This document shows, piece after piece, positions 52,734 through 61,556 of a stretch of 64,000 nt of DNA (the first letter of the stretch is position 1; the number at the start of each line of letters is the position of its first letter). This stretch comes from Methanomassiliicoccales archaeon LGM-DZ1 (lineage in GTDB: Archaea; Thermoplasmatota; Thermoplasmata; Methanomassiliicoccales; Methanomethylophilaceae). Location: NCBI GenBank assembly GCA_030168595.1, contig CP115556.1, positions 1,674,001 to 1,738,000 of the forward strand. The letters run 5' to 3'. The notes beneath the pieces are model-generated. The model searched no databases and was not told the DNA's origin. It worked only from the letters and a program-made list of their open reading frames with translations. A program made the position numbers and the translations under genes.

Positions 52734-53569
52734 TCGCTCGCCCCGGTGATGGCCCTCAGGACGTCGACGTCGTAGATCATGCCGACGATCTCGTCCTTCG
52801 TGCCGTGCACGGGAACCTGTCCGAAGTCGTTTACGACCATCAGGCGGGCGACCTCGCTGAGGGAGGTCTTCCTGAACACCGTGATGGGCTTCTTGACCAT
52901 GTAGTCCCTGACCGCCCTGTCGTTGGTCTTGTACATCTCCGTGGAGGTGTAGAACAGCGGCATGACGTTCCTGAGGCCGATGAGCTTGGCATCCTCGACG
53001 CCCAGCTTCTTGGCGTCCTCCTCGGTGAACTGGTCGCTGAAGAGGTCCCTGTCGGTGATGATCCCGCAGAGGCCGCCCTGGCTGTCGAGGACGGGGGCGG
53101 CGACGGTGTCGCTGATCCTGAACGCGTTGACCAGATAGCTCATGGGATCGCCCTCCCAGACGGTGACGCAGGTGGTGCAGATGACGTCCTCCGCGGTCAT
53201 GTCGGTCTTCATGCCCCTGATCTCGCGGAGGATATCGGTAGGCGTGATGATCCCGATGAGGCGGCCGTCGTCGACGACCGGGAGCCTGTGTATCCTCTTG
53301 CCGGAGAGGATCTTGGCGGCCTCGGCGACGCTCGCGTCGGGACCGATGGTGATGCAGTCCTTCTTCATGATGAGAGAGAGCTGCTCCTCGTCGAATTTCC
53401 TGAATATGTCCCTGCGGGACACGATGCCCATGAGCTTCCCGTCGGAAGCGCGGATCACCGGCACTCCGGTGAGGTTGTTCCTGACCATCACGTTGATGGC
53501 CTCGTTGCGGCTGCCGGGCACCTCCACCACTATGGGCGCGGGCGTCATTATGTCTGCTACGGTCTTCAT
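52730..53569 (-). CDS. Four-CBS-domain protein
   Basis: A 279-residue protein made only of CBS repeats: VADIMTPAPIVVEVPGS; MGIVSRRDIFRKFDEE; ISGKRIHRLPVVDDGR-like with GIITPTDIL; and MVVNDFGQVPVHGTKDE. It probably binds adenosine nucleotides or SAM. The start may be ATG 53569 or GTG 53578, the latter overlapping the stop of Usp1 (GTGA). It sits between a stress protein and glyS, so it may sense energy state. Confidence 0.85.
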   Translation of the reverse strand: MKTVADIMTPAPIVVEVPGSRNEAINVMVRNNLTGVPVIRASDGKLMGIVSRRDIFRKFDEEQLSLIMKKDCITIGPDASVAEAAKILSGKRIHRLPVVDDGRLIGIITPTDILREIRGMKTDMTAEDVICTTCVTVWEGDPMSYLVNAFRISDTVAAPVLDSQGGLCGIITDRDLFSDQFTEEDAKKLGVEDAKLIGLRNVMPLFYTSTEMYKTNDRAVRDYMVKKPITVFRKTSLSEVARLMVVNDFGQVPVHGTKDEIVGMIYDVDVLRAITGASE

Positions 53570-53574
53570 CGCGT

Positions 53575-53958
53575 TCACTCCGAGTTCCTGACCACGATCA
53601 CCGGGCAGGTCGCCAGCTTGACGACCTTCTCGGCGACGCTTCCGACCAGGAGCTTCTTCATCCCTGTCCTTCCCAGGGTCCCCATGACGATGACGTCATG
53701 GTCCGCGGATTTCTTCGCGATGACCTCGGCGGGGACGCCGGAGAGAACGGTCTTCTCGAAGGGGATCCCGGCGGCCTTGCACTGTTCCTCGACGTATCCG
53801 ACCGCGGCATCCGCGGCGGCGTCCGTGGCGTACTTGTCCTTGACGAAGAGCGCGGTGATGTGCCCTTTCGCGGTCTTAGCAAGCTCTACTGCCTCGGCGA
53901 CCGCGGTCTTGACCGCCTCGCTGCCGTCGGTGGGCACGAGAATGTTCTGGAAACTCAT
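53575..53958 (-). CDS. Universal stress protein UspA family 1
   Basis: A 127-residue Usp domain with the ATP-binding motif G-x2-G-x9-G-S (GTLGRTGMKKLLVGS). N-terminus MSFQNILVPTDGS. It is directly followed by CBS2 and preceded by a second Usp; the three genes are likely co-transcribed. The two Usps are about 40% alike and so not a recent duplicate. Confidence 0.93.
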   Translation of the reverse strand: MSFQNILVPTDGSEAVKTAVAEAVELAKTAKGHITALFVKDKYATDAAADAAVGYVEEQCKAAGIPFEKTVLSGVPAEVIAKKSADHDVIVMGTLGRTGMKKLLVGSVAEKVVKLATCPVIVVRNSE

Positions 53959-53984
53959 TTCAATCCCTCTGATGCGTCCGCGCT

Positions 53985-54428
53985 TCAGTTCTTCCTGGAA
54001 GCGTCGGACCTCACGACCATGACAGGGCACTTGGCGCCCTCGATTACCTTCTCAGCGACGCTTCCCATGAGGGCCTTGCTCATGCCGGTCCTTCCCAGGG
54101 TTCCCATGACGATCATGTCGAAATCCTTGGACGCCTCGTTGATGGCCGATGCCGGGAGCCCCTCGACGATCTTCTCCTCGAAGGGGACGCCGGCGTCCTC
54201 GGCCTTCTTCTTCACATAGGCGACGGCCTCGCGGCCCTCCTTCTCGAGGGTCTCGTAGACGTTGACGATGGCCGCGTCCATAGGCATGTTGGAGTAGACG
54301 GACTGGTCTAGGACGTAGAATGCGGTGACCGTAGCTCCGGAGAGTTTGGCCAGTTCAAGCCCCTTGTCGATGGCGGGGTTCGTGTAAACGCTGCCGTCGG
54401 TCGGCAGCAGGATCTTCCCGATACTCAT
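53985..54428 (-). CDS. Universal stress protein UspA family 2
   Basis: A 147-residue Usp domain (MSIGKILLPTDGS; GTLGRTGMSKALMGSVAEKV) that keeps the ATP-binding G-x2-G-x9-G-S motif. It is longer than Usp1, with an insert around DQSVYSNMPMDAAIV. It begins 5 bp after the amidohydrolase stop, so the amidohydrolase is probably the first gene of this operon. Confidence 0.93.
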   Translation of the reverse strand: MSIGKILLPTDGSVYTNPAIDKGLELAKLSGATVTAFYVLDQSVYSNMPMDAAIVNVYETLEKEGREAVAYVKKKAEDAGVPFEEKIVEGLPASAINEASKDFDMIVMGTLGRTGMSKALMGSVAEKVIEGAKCPVMVVRSDASRKN

Positions 54429-54433
54429 TCGAA

Positions 54434-55462
54434 TCACCTTGGTGTAAATGCCGGGGAGCGGCAGTCCAGCGCGCTCCCCGCGTCCTTGCCCGGGCACGGG
54501 AGCACGCATACGCGCCTCCCCTCTATTGTTCCGTCCAATGCACGCGCGCGATTTAATAACTTCGAACCTGCAGAGGCCATCATGCCCCAGGCCGCTCCCG
54601 GGTCCCCTCCCTGGGACCTGAGGATGTCTGCGGCGAGGGAGGCCTCCGGGCGGAGGTCCGGGGAGCAGAGCATCGCATTGTCGGTGCCGAGCGCCACCGT
54701 GCATCCGGCGGACAGCATCGATGCGAGCGGCGGAACCTTCCCGAAGAAGCGGTTGGAGCGCGGGCACGAGACTATCGGCACATCGGCGTCCGCGAACATC
54801 CTGAGGTCCCCTTCCGCCGCCTCGCACATGTGGACCGCGAACGCGGGTTCCAGGGAGAGCGCTTCTTCGGCATCCTCGCGGATCCTCTCGCTGAGGTGCA
54901 GCGCGAAGGGCTTTCCGGCCCTGCGGCAGGCGTCGGCTATCTTCTCGGCGTACCTGTTCCCGATGTCCGTGAGCGAGGATATGGCTATGCCGTCCGCCGA
55001 CCCGAGGATGGCATCTATCTCGGATTGGTCGAACTCCCCGGAGACGGGCCTCCCGAGCACGACGGCGTGCGGGCAGGCGCTCTTGGCCATGAGAACTCCT
55101 TCCAGGCCCCCCTCGCGGAAGTCGATGAATCTCCCGATCCCGTTGGCGGCGGCCTCCGAATCGAAGCGCCCCATGCTGCCGAGCAGTTCGCTGCGCGGGG
55201 CCTCCCTCAAGTACCTGTGCTTGAGGCCGTCCGGAGGAGCGACGAGCTCTTCCAGGGTCATGCCCGGGCGGACCAGGGGCGCGGCCCCGGCATCGGCGCA
55301 GTGCGTATGGCCGTCGGTCATCAGCGGGACGATGATCCCGGACGCGTCCGGCTCTGCGGGGGGCTTCCCTTCGCCGGCCTCCGCGGCGATCCCGTCCTCG
55401 GCGAGGACATAGCCTTCGCGCAGGGTCCCGCCGTCGAGGAACTATCCTGACAGGCAAAGCAT
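54434..55462 (-). CDS. Amidohydrolase with in-frame amber codon at position 7 (pyrrolysine candidate)
   Basis: A metal-dependent amidohydrolase of the deaminase-like group. Catalytic features: DGHTHCAD (HxH), LHLSER, VHMCEAAE, CPRSNRFFG and GTDNAMLCSPD. Gene-like sequence continues upstream of the first internal ATG (55321): 40 in-frame codons FLDGGTLREGYVLAEDG to IIVPL are the usual N-terminal sandwich of the family, with no ATG, GTG or TTG. Directly before them is TAG (55442-55444), then in frame ATG 55460-55462 encoding MLCLSG. A TATA box (55484-55491) is centred 26 bp from this ATG, exactly as at the neighbouring reductase. The 342-residue product thus needs UAG to be read, as pyrrolysine. 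A CTG start six codons after TAG is the alternative. Confidence 0.82.
55442..55444 (-). other. In-frame amber codon of the amidohydrolase
   Basis: TAG as codon 7 between MLCLSG and FLDGGT. It lies in the beta-sandwich segment of the protein, away from the metal site, so a bulky residue here need not affect catalysis. Confidence 0.75.
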
Positions 55463-55483
55463 GCCCCTCCCACGGTCCCGCGG

Positions 55484-55491
55484 ATATAAAA
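55484..55491 (-). promoter_or_regulatory. TATA box of the amidohydrolase gene
   Basis: TTTTATAT on the minus strand, centred about 26 bp from ATG 55462. The spacing predicts transcription starting at the ATG itself (leaderless). Confidence 0.65.
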
Positions 55492-55523
55492 GCGGTGGGA
55501 ACAGCGCGGACAGGGGGGAGGCA

Positions 55524-56459
55524 TCAGGCCCAATAGGGCTTCTTGACGAACTTGTAGGCCATCAGGCAGGCGGTGGCGGCCTCGCCGCAGCCCGTGATGA
55601 TCTGCTTGTATTTCCCCGGGTAATCCACCACATCCCCGCAGGCGAATATGCCGTTGCGGTTGGTGCTCATGTCGACGCCGACCTTGATGAGGCCGTTCTC
55701 GGTGAGGTCGAGGCCCCATCTCTTGAGGATACCCAGATCGGCGGTGATCCCGATGTTGATGACGGCGAGGTCGGCGGGGATGGTCATCTCCTTCCCGTCC
55801 TGCTCGAGCGTGATGCTCTCGAGCCGGTCCTTGCCGTTGAATGATTTGACGGTGGCGTTCATGATCCTGCGGACGTTGCTCTCGTTCAGGTTCTTCACGT
55901 TCATCTCGTCCGCCCTGAACTCGGGCCGGCGGTGCACGATCGTGGTGTCGGTGACAGAATCGGCGATCAACGCCATTTCAATGGCGCTGTTGCCGCCGCC
56001 GAACATCACTACTCTCTTGCCGACCAGGTCCTCCTTCTGCGGGAGGATGTAGTCGATGCCTTTCCCGGTGAGCTCGTCCTCTCCGGGGGAACCCATCTTC
56101 CTCGGGATGAAATCCCCCATCCCGATGGCTATGATGACGCTCATCGTCTCGTACTCGCCTTTGGCGGTCTTGACGATGATCTTCTGGTCGCCGTCGATGA
56201 TGTCCTCGACCTTCTCGTTCTCCCTGATGTCGCATTCCATGCTCTCCGCCTGGGCGTAGAGCTTGTCCGAGAGCTTCCTGGCCTGAACCGTCTCGAATCC
56301 GGGGTAATTGTGTATTCCCTTCTCGGGATAGAGGGCGACGAGCTGTCCGCCTACTTTCCCGGATTCCAGAATGAGCGTGCTCATCATTTTGGATCTGGCG
56401 TAGATCCCTGCTGTGAGGCCAGCGGGGCCCGCGCCGACGATTACGACATCATAGACCAT
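55524..56459 (-). CDS. TrxB-like flavoprotein lacking the redox CxxC
   Basis: An FAD-dependent pyridine nucleotide reductase of 311 residues. FAD site VVIVGAGPAGLTAGIYAR, NAD(P) site VVMFGGGNSAIEMALIA, C-terminal FAD motif GIFACGDVVD. Thioredoxin reductases have a CxxC just before the second domain; none is seen, which places it with TrxR-like ferredoxin/flavodoxin:NADP reductases. The MVYDVVIVG start is supported by a TATA box (56481-56488) about 26 bp upstream. It is preferred over ATG 56471. Confidence 0.9.
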   Translation of the reverse strand: MVYDVVIVGAGPAGLTAGIYARSKMMSTLILESGKVGGQLVALYPEKGIHNYPGFETVQARKLSDKLYAQAESMECDIRENEKVEDIIDGDQKIIVKTAKGEYETMSVIIAIGMGDFIPRKMGSPGEDELTGKGIDYILPQKEDLVGKRVVMFGGGNSAIEMALIADSVTDTTIVHRRPEFRADEMNVKNLNESNVRRIMNATVKSFNGKDRLESITLEQDGKEMTIPADLAVINIGITADLGILKRWGLDLTENGLIKVGVDMSTNRNGIFACGDVVDYPGKYKQIITGCGEAATACLMAYKFVKKPYWA

Positions 56460-56480
56460 TGACGGCTCCATCGAGTCAGG

Positions 56481-56488
56481 ATATAAAA
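56481..56488 (-). promoter_or_regulatory. TATA box of the TrxB-like gene
   Basis: TTTTATAT on the minus strand, centred about 26 bp from ATG 56459; the same octamer and spacing as at the amidohydrolase. Confidence 0.65.
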
Positions 56489-56648
56489 GAATGTTGATAA
56501 ACAGTTTAAAAAACGTGGAAAATGAAGCGGTTTCAAGAGTTTACAGGAACTAATCTACGAAATTCGTAGAAGTCTGTCTGAACCCGCCAAAACCGGCGCC
56601 CATTCGCAGTTCATAATGGATAAATATGTTGAACCAGATTCGTCGCGC

Positions 56649-56753
56649 ATGATTGAAATCGATTACGGCAGCTTCGCCGTTGCGATCGTCGCCTGTGTCA
56701 TCTACGCCGTTGCGATGTTCATCTTCGATCACAAGAAGAAAACGAAGGACTGA
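56649..56753 (+). CDS. 34-residue single-span membrane peptide
   Basis: MIEIDYGSFAVAIVACVIY starts a single hydrophobic helix, then DHKKKTKD forms a positive cytoplasmic tail. A TATA-like ATAAATAT lies about 26 bp upstream of the ATG, so a leaderless message is likely. Codon choice matches highly expressed neighbours (GCC, ATC, AAG). A hydrophobic helix with a KKK tail is unlikely by chance. No family is known to me. Confidence 0.65.
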   Translation: MIEIDYGSFAVAIVACVIYAVAMFIFDHKKKTKD

Positions 56754-56966
56754 CCGCCCTTCCCTGCCGGGAAAGACGGCAGGAAAAACAGATTCTCTTC
56801 CCCTTTTTTGATACTTATAGTGCCGGCGCTCTCCGGCACCGTGCAGGATCCCTGCGTATTTCTCCGCTGTCCGGCCCGGAAACGCCGTTCGTCCGGCTGA
56901 TGCCGCCGCCTATCTACCCGGTTTAGCGTAGCATCCGAGATCCATAGTCGAAAACGACTTATATTC

Positions 56967-56985
56967 AACTATCATTTTGATAGTT
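56967..56985. promoter_or_regulatory. Operator-like inverted repeat before the PNPOx-like gene
   Basis: AACTATCA and TGATAGTT flank TTT. The repeat overlaps the end of a TATA-like CTTATATT and ends two bases before the Shine-Dalgarno GGTGA. A repressor bound here would block both the start of transcription and initiation complexes. Confidence 0.55.
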
Positions 56986-56996
56986 AGGTGAAACAG

Positions 56997-57395
56997 ATGG
57001 TTTCCATTCCCAAAGAGGTTCTCGACCTTCTGGCCGAGGGTGATGCAGTAAAATCGATCGCTACCGTTGACAAGTCCGGTCAGCCCCACGCCATTACCGC
57101 GGGCAGCATCGGGGCCCTCGACGACAAGACCATGATGATCAGCCAGGTCCTCGCCCACAGGACGTACGAGAACGCTGAGGAGAACAAGAAGGTCGCTTTC
57201 CTGGTGACCAAAGGCCTCAAGTCCTACTCGATCGACGCGGTCCTCAGGGAGACCGTCAGCTCCGGGCCCCTTCTGGACGGCGTCAACCAGAAGCTCGCTG
57301 CCATGCACCTTGTCGCTCAGAAAGTGCTCCTCTTCGATGTCATCGCGGTCTACCAGCAGGGCGCCAACCACGACGCCGGCAAGAAAATCGCCTGA
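56997..57395 (+). CDS. PNPOx-like split-barrel flavin-binding protein
   Basis: A 132-residue pyridoxamine-phosphate-oxidase-like protein: MVSIPKEVLDLLAEG, then SIATVDKSGQPHAITAG, the N-terminal pattern of FMN-binding split barrels. Comparable proteins reduce flavins, F420 or haem breakdown products. ATG 56997 has GGTGA seven bases upstream; GTG 56988 is less likely. It stands alone under an operator-like repeat. Confidence 0.82.
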   Translation: MVSIPKEVLDLLAEGDAVKSIATVDKSGQPHAITAGSIGALDDKTMMISQVLAHRTYENAEENKKVAFLVTKGLKSYSIDAVLRETVSSGPLLDGVNQKLAAMHLVAQKVLLFDVIAVYQQGANHDAGKKIA

Positions 57396-57631
57396 TCGTC
57401 GAGCAAACAAGCGGGCTCCGGCCCGCACCTTTTTCTTCTCTCTTTTATTGCGATTGCGTTGCTGGCACAGACTGCCGGTGTTCCGCTCATCTGGTTTTTC
57501 CGGTTCATCCGTTCGCAGCATGCTGCGGACCGCATACAGGCTCATGCGCAGACTGCTGGGTCTTTGAAAAATATGGCAAAATAAGGAAGAAGTTTGGATG
57601 CGGCAGGGCCTCGGCCCTGCCAAGGATGTTC

Positions 57632-57835
57632 TCAGAACCTCCTGTGGTTCTCGGGCTTGTGCTTCTGGAAGCACTCCCTGCAGTAAACGGGGCGTCCCTC
57701 GGTGGGCTTGAAAGGAACCTCGCACTCCTTTCCGCAGTCGGAGCAGACCGCCTTGAAGAACTCCCTGGGCTGGTCCCTGTCCCTGTATCCGCCGTTCCTG
57801 TTTCCCCTGTATCCGCCGTTGTCTCCGTAGGCCAT
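57632..57835 (-). CDS. Small CxxC-x17-CxxC zinc-ribbon protein
   Basis: A 67-residue protein with a Gly/Arg/Asn-rich start (MAYGDNGGYRGNRNGGYRD) and one zinc ribbon CSDC-x17-CREC, the pattern of a small zinc-domain family seen in bacteria and archaea. The RGG-like N-terminus suggests RNA or DNA binding. Monocistronic. Confidence 0.85.
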   Translation of the reverse strand: MAYGDNGGYRGNRNGGYRDRDQPREFFKAVCSDCGKECEVPFKPTEGRPVYCRECFQKHKPENHRRF

Positions 57836-58025
57836 GATATATTCCTCTTTTCTTTTTCCGGGTATTCTTTTACTCCTAACCTACTCAGCGGGTCCCGGGT
57901 ATCCGAATGCCTATCCGAGTCTAACTGAAGGACCTTAAAATAAGTTGGCATGGAAATTAGGACGCGGTTGCGAACCCGTTCTCCGGGCGATTTATTTTAA
58001 TCATGTCCCGCCATGAGCGTCCGAG

Positions 58026-59141
58026 ATGTATGCCATACCGCCGGAGGACGACGTGGAGGGCGAGATAAATGAGCCCGGGAACGAGCGGACGCTCGACTCG
58101 GCCATCATCAGGATCTTCCCGGCGTTCGTCGTTCTCTTCGGGCTGATCGGCATCGCCGCGTTCATCGTTGCCTGGGACAGCCATTCCCTGGGTCAGTTCA
58201 TCTATGCCCTCGGGCTGTCCTACGCGCTCGGCTTCGCCATCCTGGGTCTTCCCGCCGCCGTACTTTCCGGACCGAGGATCGTTCCCCCCTTCATCTCCGT
58301 CCCCGTGTCCTTCGCCGCGGCCGCGCTGATGGGCACGGTGCTGTGGTTCGTCTTCGGCGACGGGGAGGAGTCGGTCAACGACTTCATCATGATCTTCGCC
58401 GAGGCCGTCGGGATGGACGGGGATATCTCCTGGGAAGGGGTGGTTGTCGGCATCTGCGTCCTCCTGGCGGCCGTCATCCTCGCCACCTACGGGGTGCTGG
58501 CAGTGGTCTGCGCATACTTCAGGAGGAACTACCACAGGATCCTCCTGTCGATGATGAAACCGGGGGAGTCCAAGCTCAAGAGGCGCTCCCTGTCCCTTTT
58601 CGCCGTCCCTGACATAATCGACGTCACCGACGTCGAACTGGAGCCGGAGGAGTCCGGCGGCTTCAGCAGGGATGTTTTCCTGAGGGTGTTCAAGTACACC
58701 GTGGGGACGGGGCTGATCATCGCCTCCTACCTCTTCCTCAACCCGGTCTTCCTGGACACCATCAACTTCACGGACATGATGGCGACCATGGTCCTGATCT
58801 CCCTTTTCATCACCGTCCTGGTGATCCCAGTCAGCATCCTGCGCTCCCTGGGCGCCGAGGCAGTCTCGGCGGCTCCGCGCCCCTATGTCCTCTGGAAGGG
58901 CATGAAGGCCAAGATGTTCAGGTGGTGGCTCTTCGTCTTCCTGATGCTCACCCTTCTCTGGATATGCCTCTACACCGGGGCGGACACCGCCAGGATATTC
59001 TTCTCGTATCTGGGGTACATCGTCTTCGTGCTGTGCATGTCCGCGGTGAGCTCCTTCATCTACGCGAACACGTTCTACCGCGGCCTGAGGGACGGGATCG
59101 CGGACAGGTTCGCCGTCCTGCACCGGCGCAGGAAGGGATGA
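58026..59141 (+). CDS. Multi-spanning membrane protein, unknown
   Basis: A 371-residue protein with about eight hydrophobic helices in two groups (residues about 25-190 and 230-350) with a soluble loop between (RNYHRILLSMMKPGES to VTDVELEPEESGG). No catalytic or transporter signature is apparent. Its ATG is close to 30 bp after a TTTATTTTAA element, which suggests a leaderless message. A TPR protein follows. Confidence 0.75.
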   Translation: MYAIPPEDDVEGEINEPGNERTLDSAIIRIFPAFVVLFGLIGIAAFIVAWDSHSLGQFIYALGLSYALGFAILGLPAAVLSGPRIVPPFISVPVSFAAAALMGTVLWFVFGDGEESVNDFIMIFAEAVGMDGDISWEGVVVGICVLLAAVILATYGVLAVVCAYFRRNYHRILLSMMKPGESKLKRRSLSLFAVPDIIDVTDVELEPEESGGFSRDVFLRVFKYTVGTGLIIASYLFLNPVFLDTINFTDMMATMVLISLFITVLVIPVSILRSLGAEAVSAAPRPYVLWKGMKAKMFRWWLFVFLMLTLLWICLYTGADTARIFFSYLGYIVFVLCMSAVSSFIYANTFYRGLRDGIADRFAVLHRRRKG

Positions 59142-59192
59142 CGGCCCTGCCGGGTCGCACTGGTTAAAAACAGGTATGCATTCCGCCATGCC

Positions 59193-59843
59193 ATGGCAGA
59201 CCCGGCATATGCTGCGATCACGAAGGCCAAGAACCAGGAGAGCAACGGCAACTTCGCCGGCGCGGCGGAGACGCTCGAGAACTACCTCGCCACCGACCCC
59301 CACTGCACCTCCCCGAGGCTGGAGCTCGCGCGCGTCTACCAGTACGGGCTGAAGGATACGAAGACGGCCGTCATGCAGATAGACGTCGTCCTGGACCTCG
59401 AGCCCGACAACATCGATGCGCTCAAGATCGCCACCAGCATCAAGACCAGCGACAAGACCAAGATCGACGAATGCGAGGAGGAGTTCGAGCATCTGGGACA
59501 TCTGCTTGCGGGCCGCAACGACCCCGTTGAGTTCGCCCAGGTCGCAGGCCTTTACGCGGTGTTCCTGCGCAAGCAGAAGATGGATTTCGAGAAATCGGCG
59601 GAATGGTACAGGAAGGCCATCGCTGCCGATCCCGACAACTACGCCTACCATCAGAACTACGCCGTCCTCCTCCTGAACGACCTGAAGGACTACCAGGCCG
59701 CCAAGGAGGAGCTGGAGACGGTCATGAGGCTCCGCCCCGGGTCGGAGGAGGCCAAGAAGAACTACGACCTCCTGATGCGCCGGAAGTTCGATAAGAACGG
59801 GAACCTGAAGAAAGGGCTGATGGACAGGATCAGGCGCCGCTGA
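59193..59843 (+). CDS. TPR-repeat protein
   Basis: A 216-residue helical protein built of tetratricopeptide repeats (GNFAGAAETLENYLATDP, DTKTAVMQIDVVLDLEPDN, FEKSAEWYRKAIAADPDN, YQAAKEELETVMRLRPGS), so a protein-protein scaffold. TTAAAAAC about 30 bp upstream may be its promoter. No enzyme domain is present. Confidence 0.9.
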   Translation: MADPAYAAITKAKNQESNGNFAGAAETLENYLATDPHCTSPRLELARVYQYGLKDTKTAVMQIDVVLDLEPDNIDALKIATSIKTSDKTKIDECEEEFEHLGHLLAGRNDPVEFAQVAGLYAVFLRKQKMDFEKSAEWYRKAIAADPDNYAYHQNYAVLLLNDLKDYQAAKEELETVMRLRPGSEEAKKNYDLLMRRKFDKNGNLKKGLMDRIRRR

Positions 59844-59852
59844 GGTCTCGGC

Positions 59853-60662
59853 TCATCTCCAGCCGAAACGTTCCAGCATCGCCGACACGGAACGGACGGA
59901 TTCCATGCACAGGGGGCATCTCTCGGCGAAGAAGTCGGAGAGGCCCCCGGTCTCCGGGAACTCCATCAGGCGGTTCCTGACCGCATTCGTGTCCAGGAGC
60001 TCCTTCAGCTTCCTGGCGTCCCTGCAGGCGGGCTCTGTTGTTTTCACTGCCTGGAACACGGGCGGGACCTCCCTGAGGTCGTGGTTGGTGAAAGGATCGA
60101 ACGCTTCCCCCATCCCGGGGCGCGCCGAGTCCGCTCTCTTCAGCGCGGCGGCCGCTTTCCTGCACCTGATCCCGGAAAGGTCGGTGAGCCCGCTGAACAG
60201 GCCGATACCAGCCGGCCTGATGCCGATCTCCGATCCGTAGGCGTCCCTGGCGCGTCCGGAGCAGCAGGCGAGGGAGGCCCAGAGGGCCATCGCCGCGCCC
60301 GTGCCGCTGCCGGCGAAGGCCGCCCTCTTCAGGTCGAGGCGGTAATCGTCCGCCCTGGACTCCGCCCATCCGATGAAATCCCTCAGGCCGTCTAGCATCC
60401 CGCAGGCCCCGTTCTGCGCGGAGCGGCCGTAAAGGTCGACGGAGAACACGGCGCATCCGCGCTGGGCGATAGACGCGCACAGCTGGGGGGACGGGCCCTT
60501 CTGGAACCTGTCGAACGTGTAGTTGGGGAAGTAGATGACGGTCGGCCTCTCCCCCATGGTCTCGTCCGAGTAGAACAGGTCCGCCGCTCCGCCGCCGTAG
60601 TCCAGGCCGGCATGCGAGGTGATGGACGGGAAGAGCGTTCCCAGTCCCGAAGAGGCTTCCAT
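59853..60662 (-). CDS. Alpha/beta-hydrolase-like protein with altered nucleophile elbow
   Basis: A 269-residue protein. [16 protein letters not shown] and [10 protein letters not shown] fit the first strands of an alpha/beta hydrolase; the elbow that should read G-x-S-x-G is GSGTG inside FAGSGTGAA, so the usual nucleophile context is changed. A C-rich C-terminus ([15 protein letters not shown]) may bind metal. It could be a non-catalytic relative. It is convergent with the TPR gene. Confidence 0.6.
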   Translation of the reverse strand: MEASSGLGTLFPSITSHAGLDYGGGAADLFYSDETMGERPTVIYFPNYTFDRFQKGPSPQLCASIAQRGCAVFSVDLYGRSAQNGACGMLDGLRDFIGWAESRADDYRLDLKRAAFAGSGTGAAMALWASLACCSGRARDAYGSEIGIRPAGIGLFSGLTDLSGIRCRKAAAALKRADSARPGMGEAFDPFTNHDLREVPPVFQAVKTTEPACRDARKLKELLDTNAVRNRLMEFPETGGLSDFFAERCPLCMESVRSVSAMLERFGWR

Positions 60663-60812
60663 GTTCCCGCCATCGGCAGGTATGTAGAAAAACCTGCGTC
60701 CGCGGAGCGCAGTGCAGGGGATTTTCCCAGTGTATTACATAAAATAAGGGTCTGGCTGGAAATCTCTTTAAAGATAAACCGAAATAGGAAAGACCAACGG
60801 AGGATTATCAGA

Positions 60813-61352
60813 ATGGAACTGAAAGGATCCAAGACCGAAGCGAACCTTCGCGCGGCATTCGCCGGAGAATCGCAGGCAAGCATCAAATACACCTACTTCG
60901 CGTCCAAAGCGAGGAAAGAAGGCTATGAGCAGATAGCCGACATCTTCATGGAGACCTCCGGGAACGAGAGGGAGCACGCGAAGATCTGGTTCAAGCAGCT
61001 CAACGGCGGGGACATCAAAGACACGATCTCCAACCTCAAAGAGGCCGCCGACGGCGAGAACTACGAGACCAACGTCATGTACAAGGACTTCGCCGAGACC
61101 GCGAAGGCCGAGGGATTCGACCAGATCGCCAACCTCTTCAAGATGGTCGGCGACATCGAGGCCCACCACGAGGAGAGGTACAAAGCGCTCCTCGCCAACA
61201 TCCAGAACGGCGCCGTCTTCGCCAAGGACAAGGTCTACATCTGGAAGTGCAGGAACTGCGGGCACATCCACGTGGGCAAGGAAGCCCCCAAGATCTGCCC
61301 TGTGTGCAAGCACCCCCAGTCCTTCTTCGAGATCCAGGCTCAGAACTGGTGA
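60813..61352 (+). CDS. Rubrerythrin
   Basis: A 179-residue peroxidase with an N-terminal diiron four-helix bundle ([50 protein letters not shown]) and a C-terminal rubredoxin-like domain (CRNCGHIH and CPVCKHP). It uses electrons passed from rubredoxins to remove hydrogen peroxide. A Shine-Dalgarno GGAGG precedes ATG 60813. A terminator hairpin (61361-61379) follows. Confidence 0.96.
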   Translation: MELKGSKTEANLRAAFAGESQASIKYTYFASKARKEGYEQIADIFMETSGNEREHAKIWFKQLNGGDIKDTISNLKEAADGENYETNVMYKDFAETAKAEGFDQIANLFKMVGDIEAHHEERYKALLANIQNGAVFAKDKVYIWKCRNCGHIHVGKEAPKICPVCKHPQSFFEIQAQNW

Positions 61353-61360
61353 ATGCGGAA

Positions 61361-61379
61361 CGGGGGCGCAATGCCCCCG
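61361..61379 (+). terminator. Terminator of the rubrerythrin gene
   Basis: CGGGGGC-GCAAT-GCCCCCG, then a pyrimidine-rich stretch with CTTTTCC. Confidence 0.7.
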
Positions 61380-61556
61380 TCTCCGAACGGCTGAAACTTT
61401 TCCTATCTATGCGCCGCGGTCTTCGCGGTGCAGAGTTCTTTCCTTTACTGTTTTGCAAAAAAAACGGATGGCGGCAGCCCGGGACTTCGTTTACCCAGAC
61501 ATAACCGCCGGAGCCTCCCCTCCCGGGCAGGGAGGGTTCGGCCCGCGCCGTTAGGT

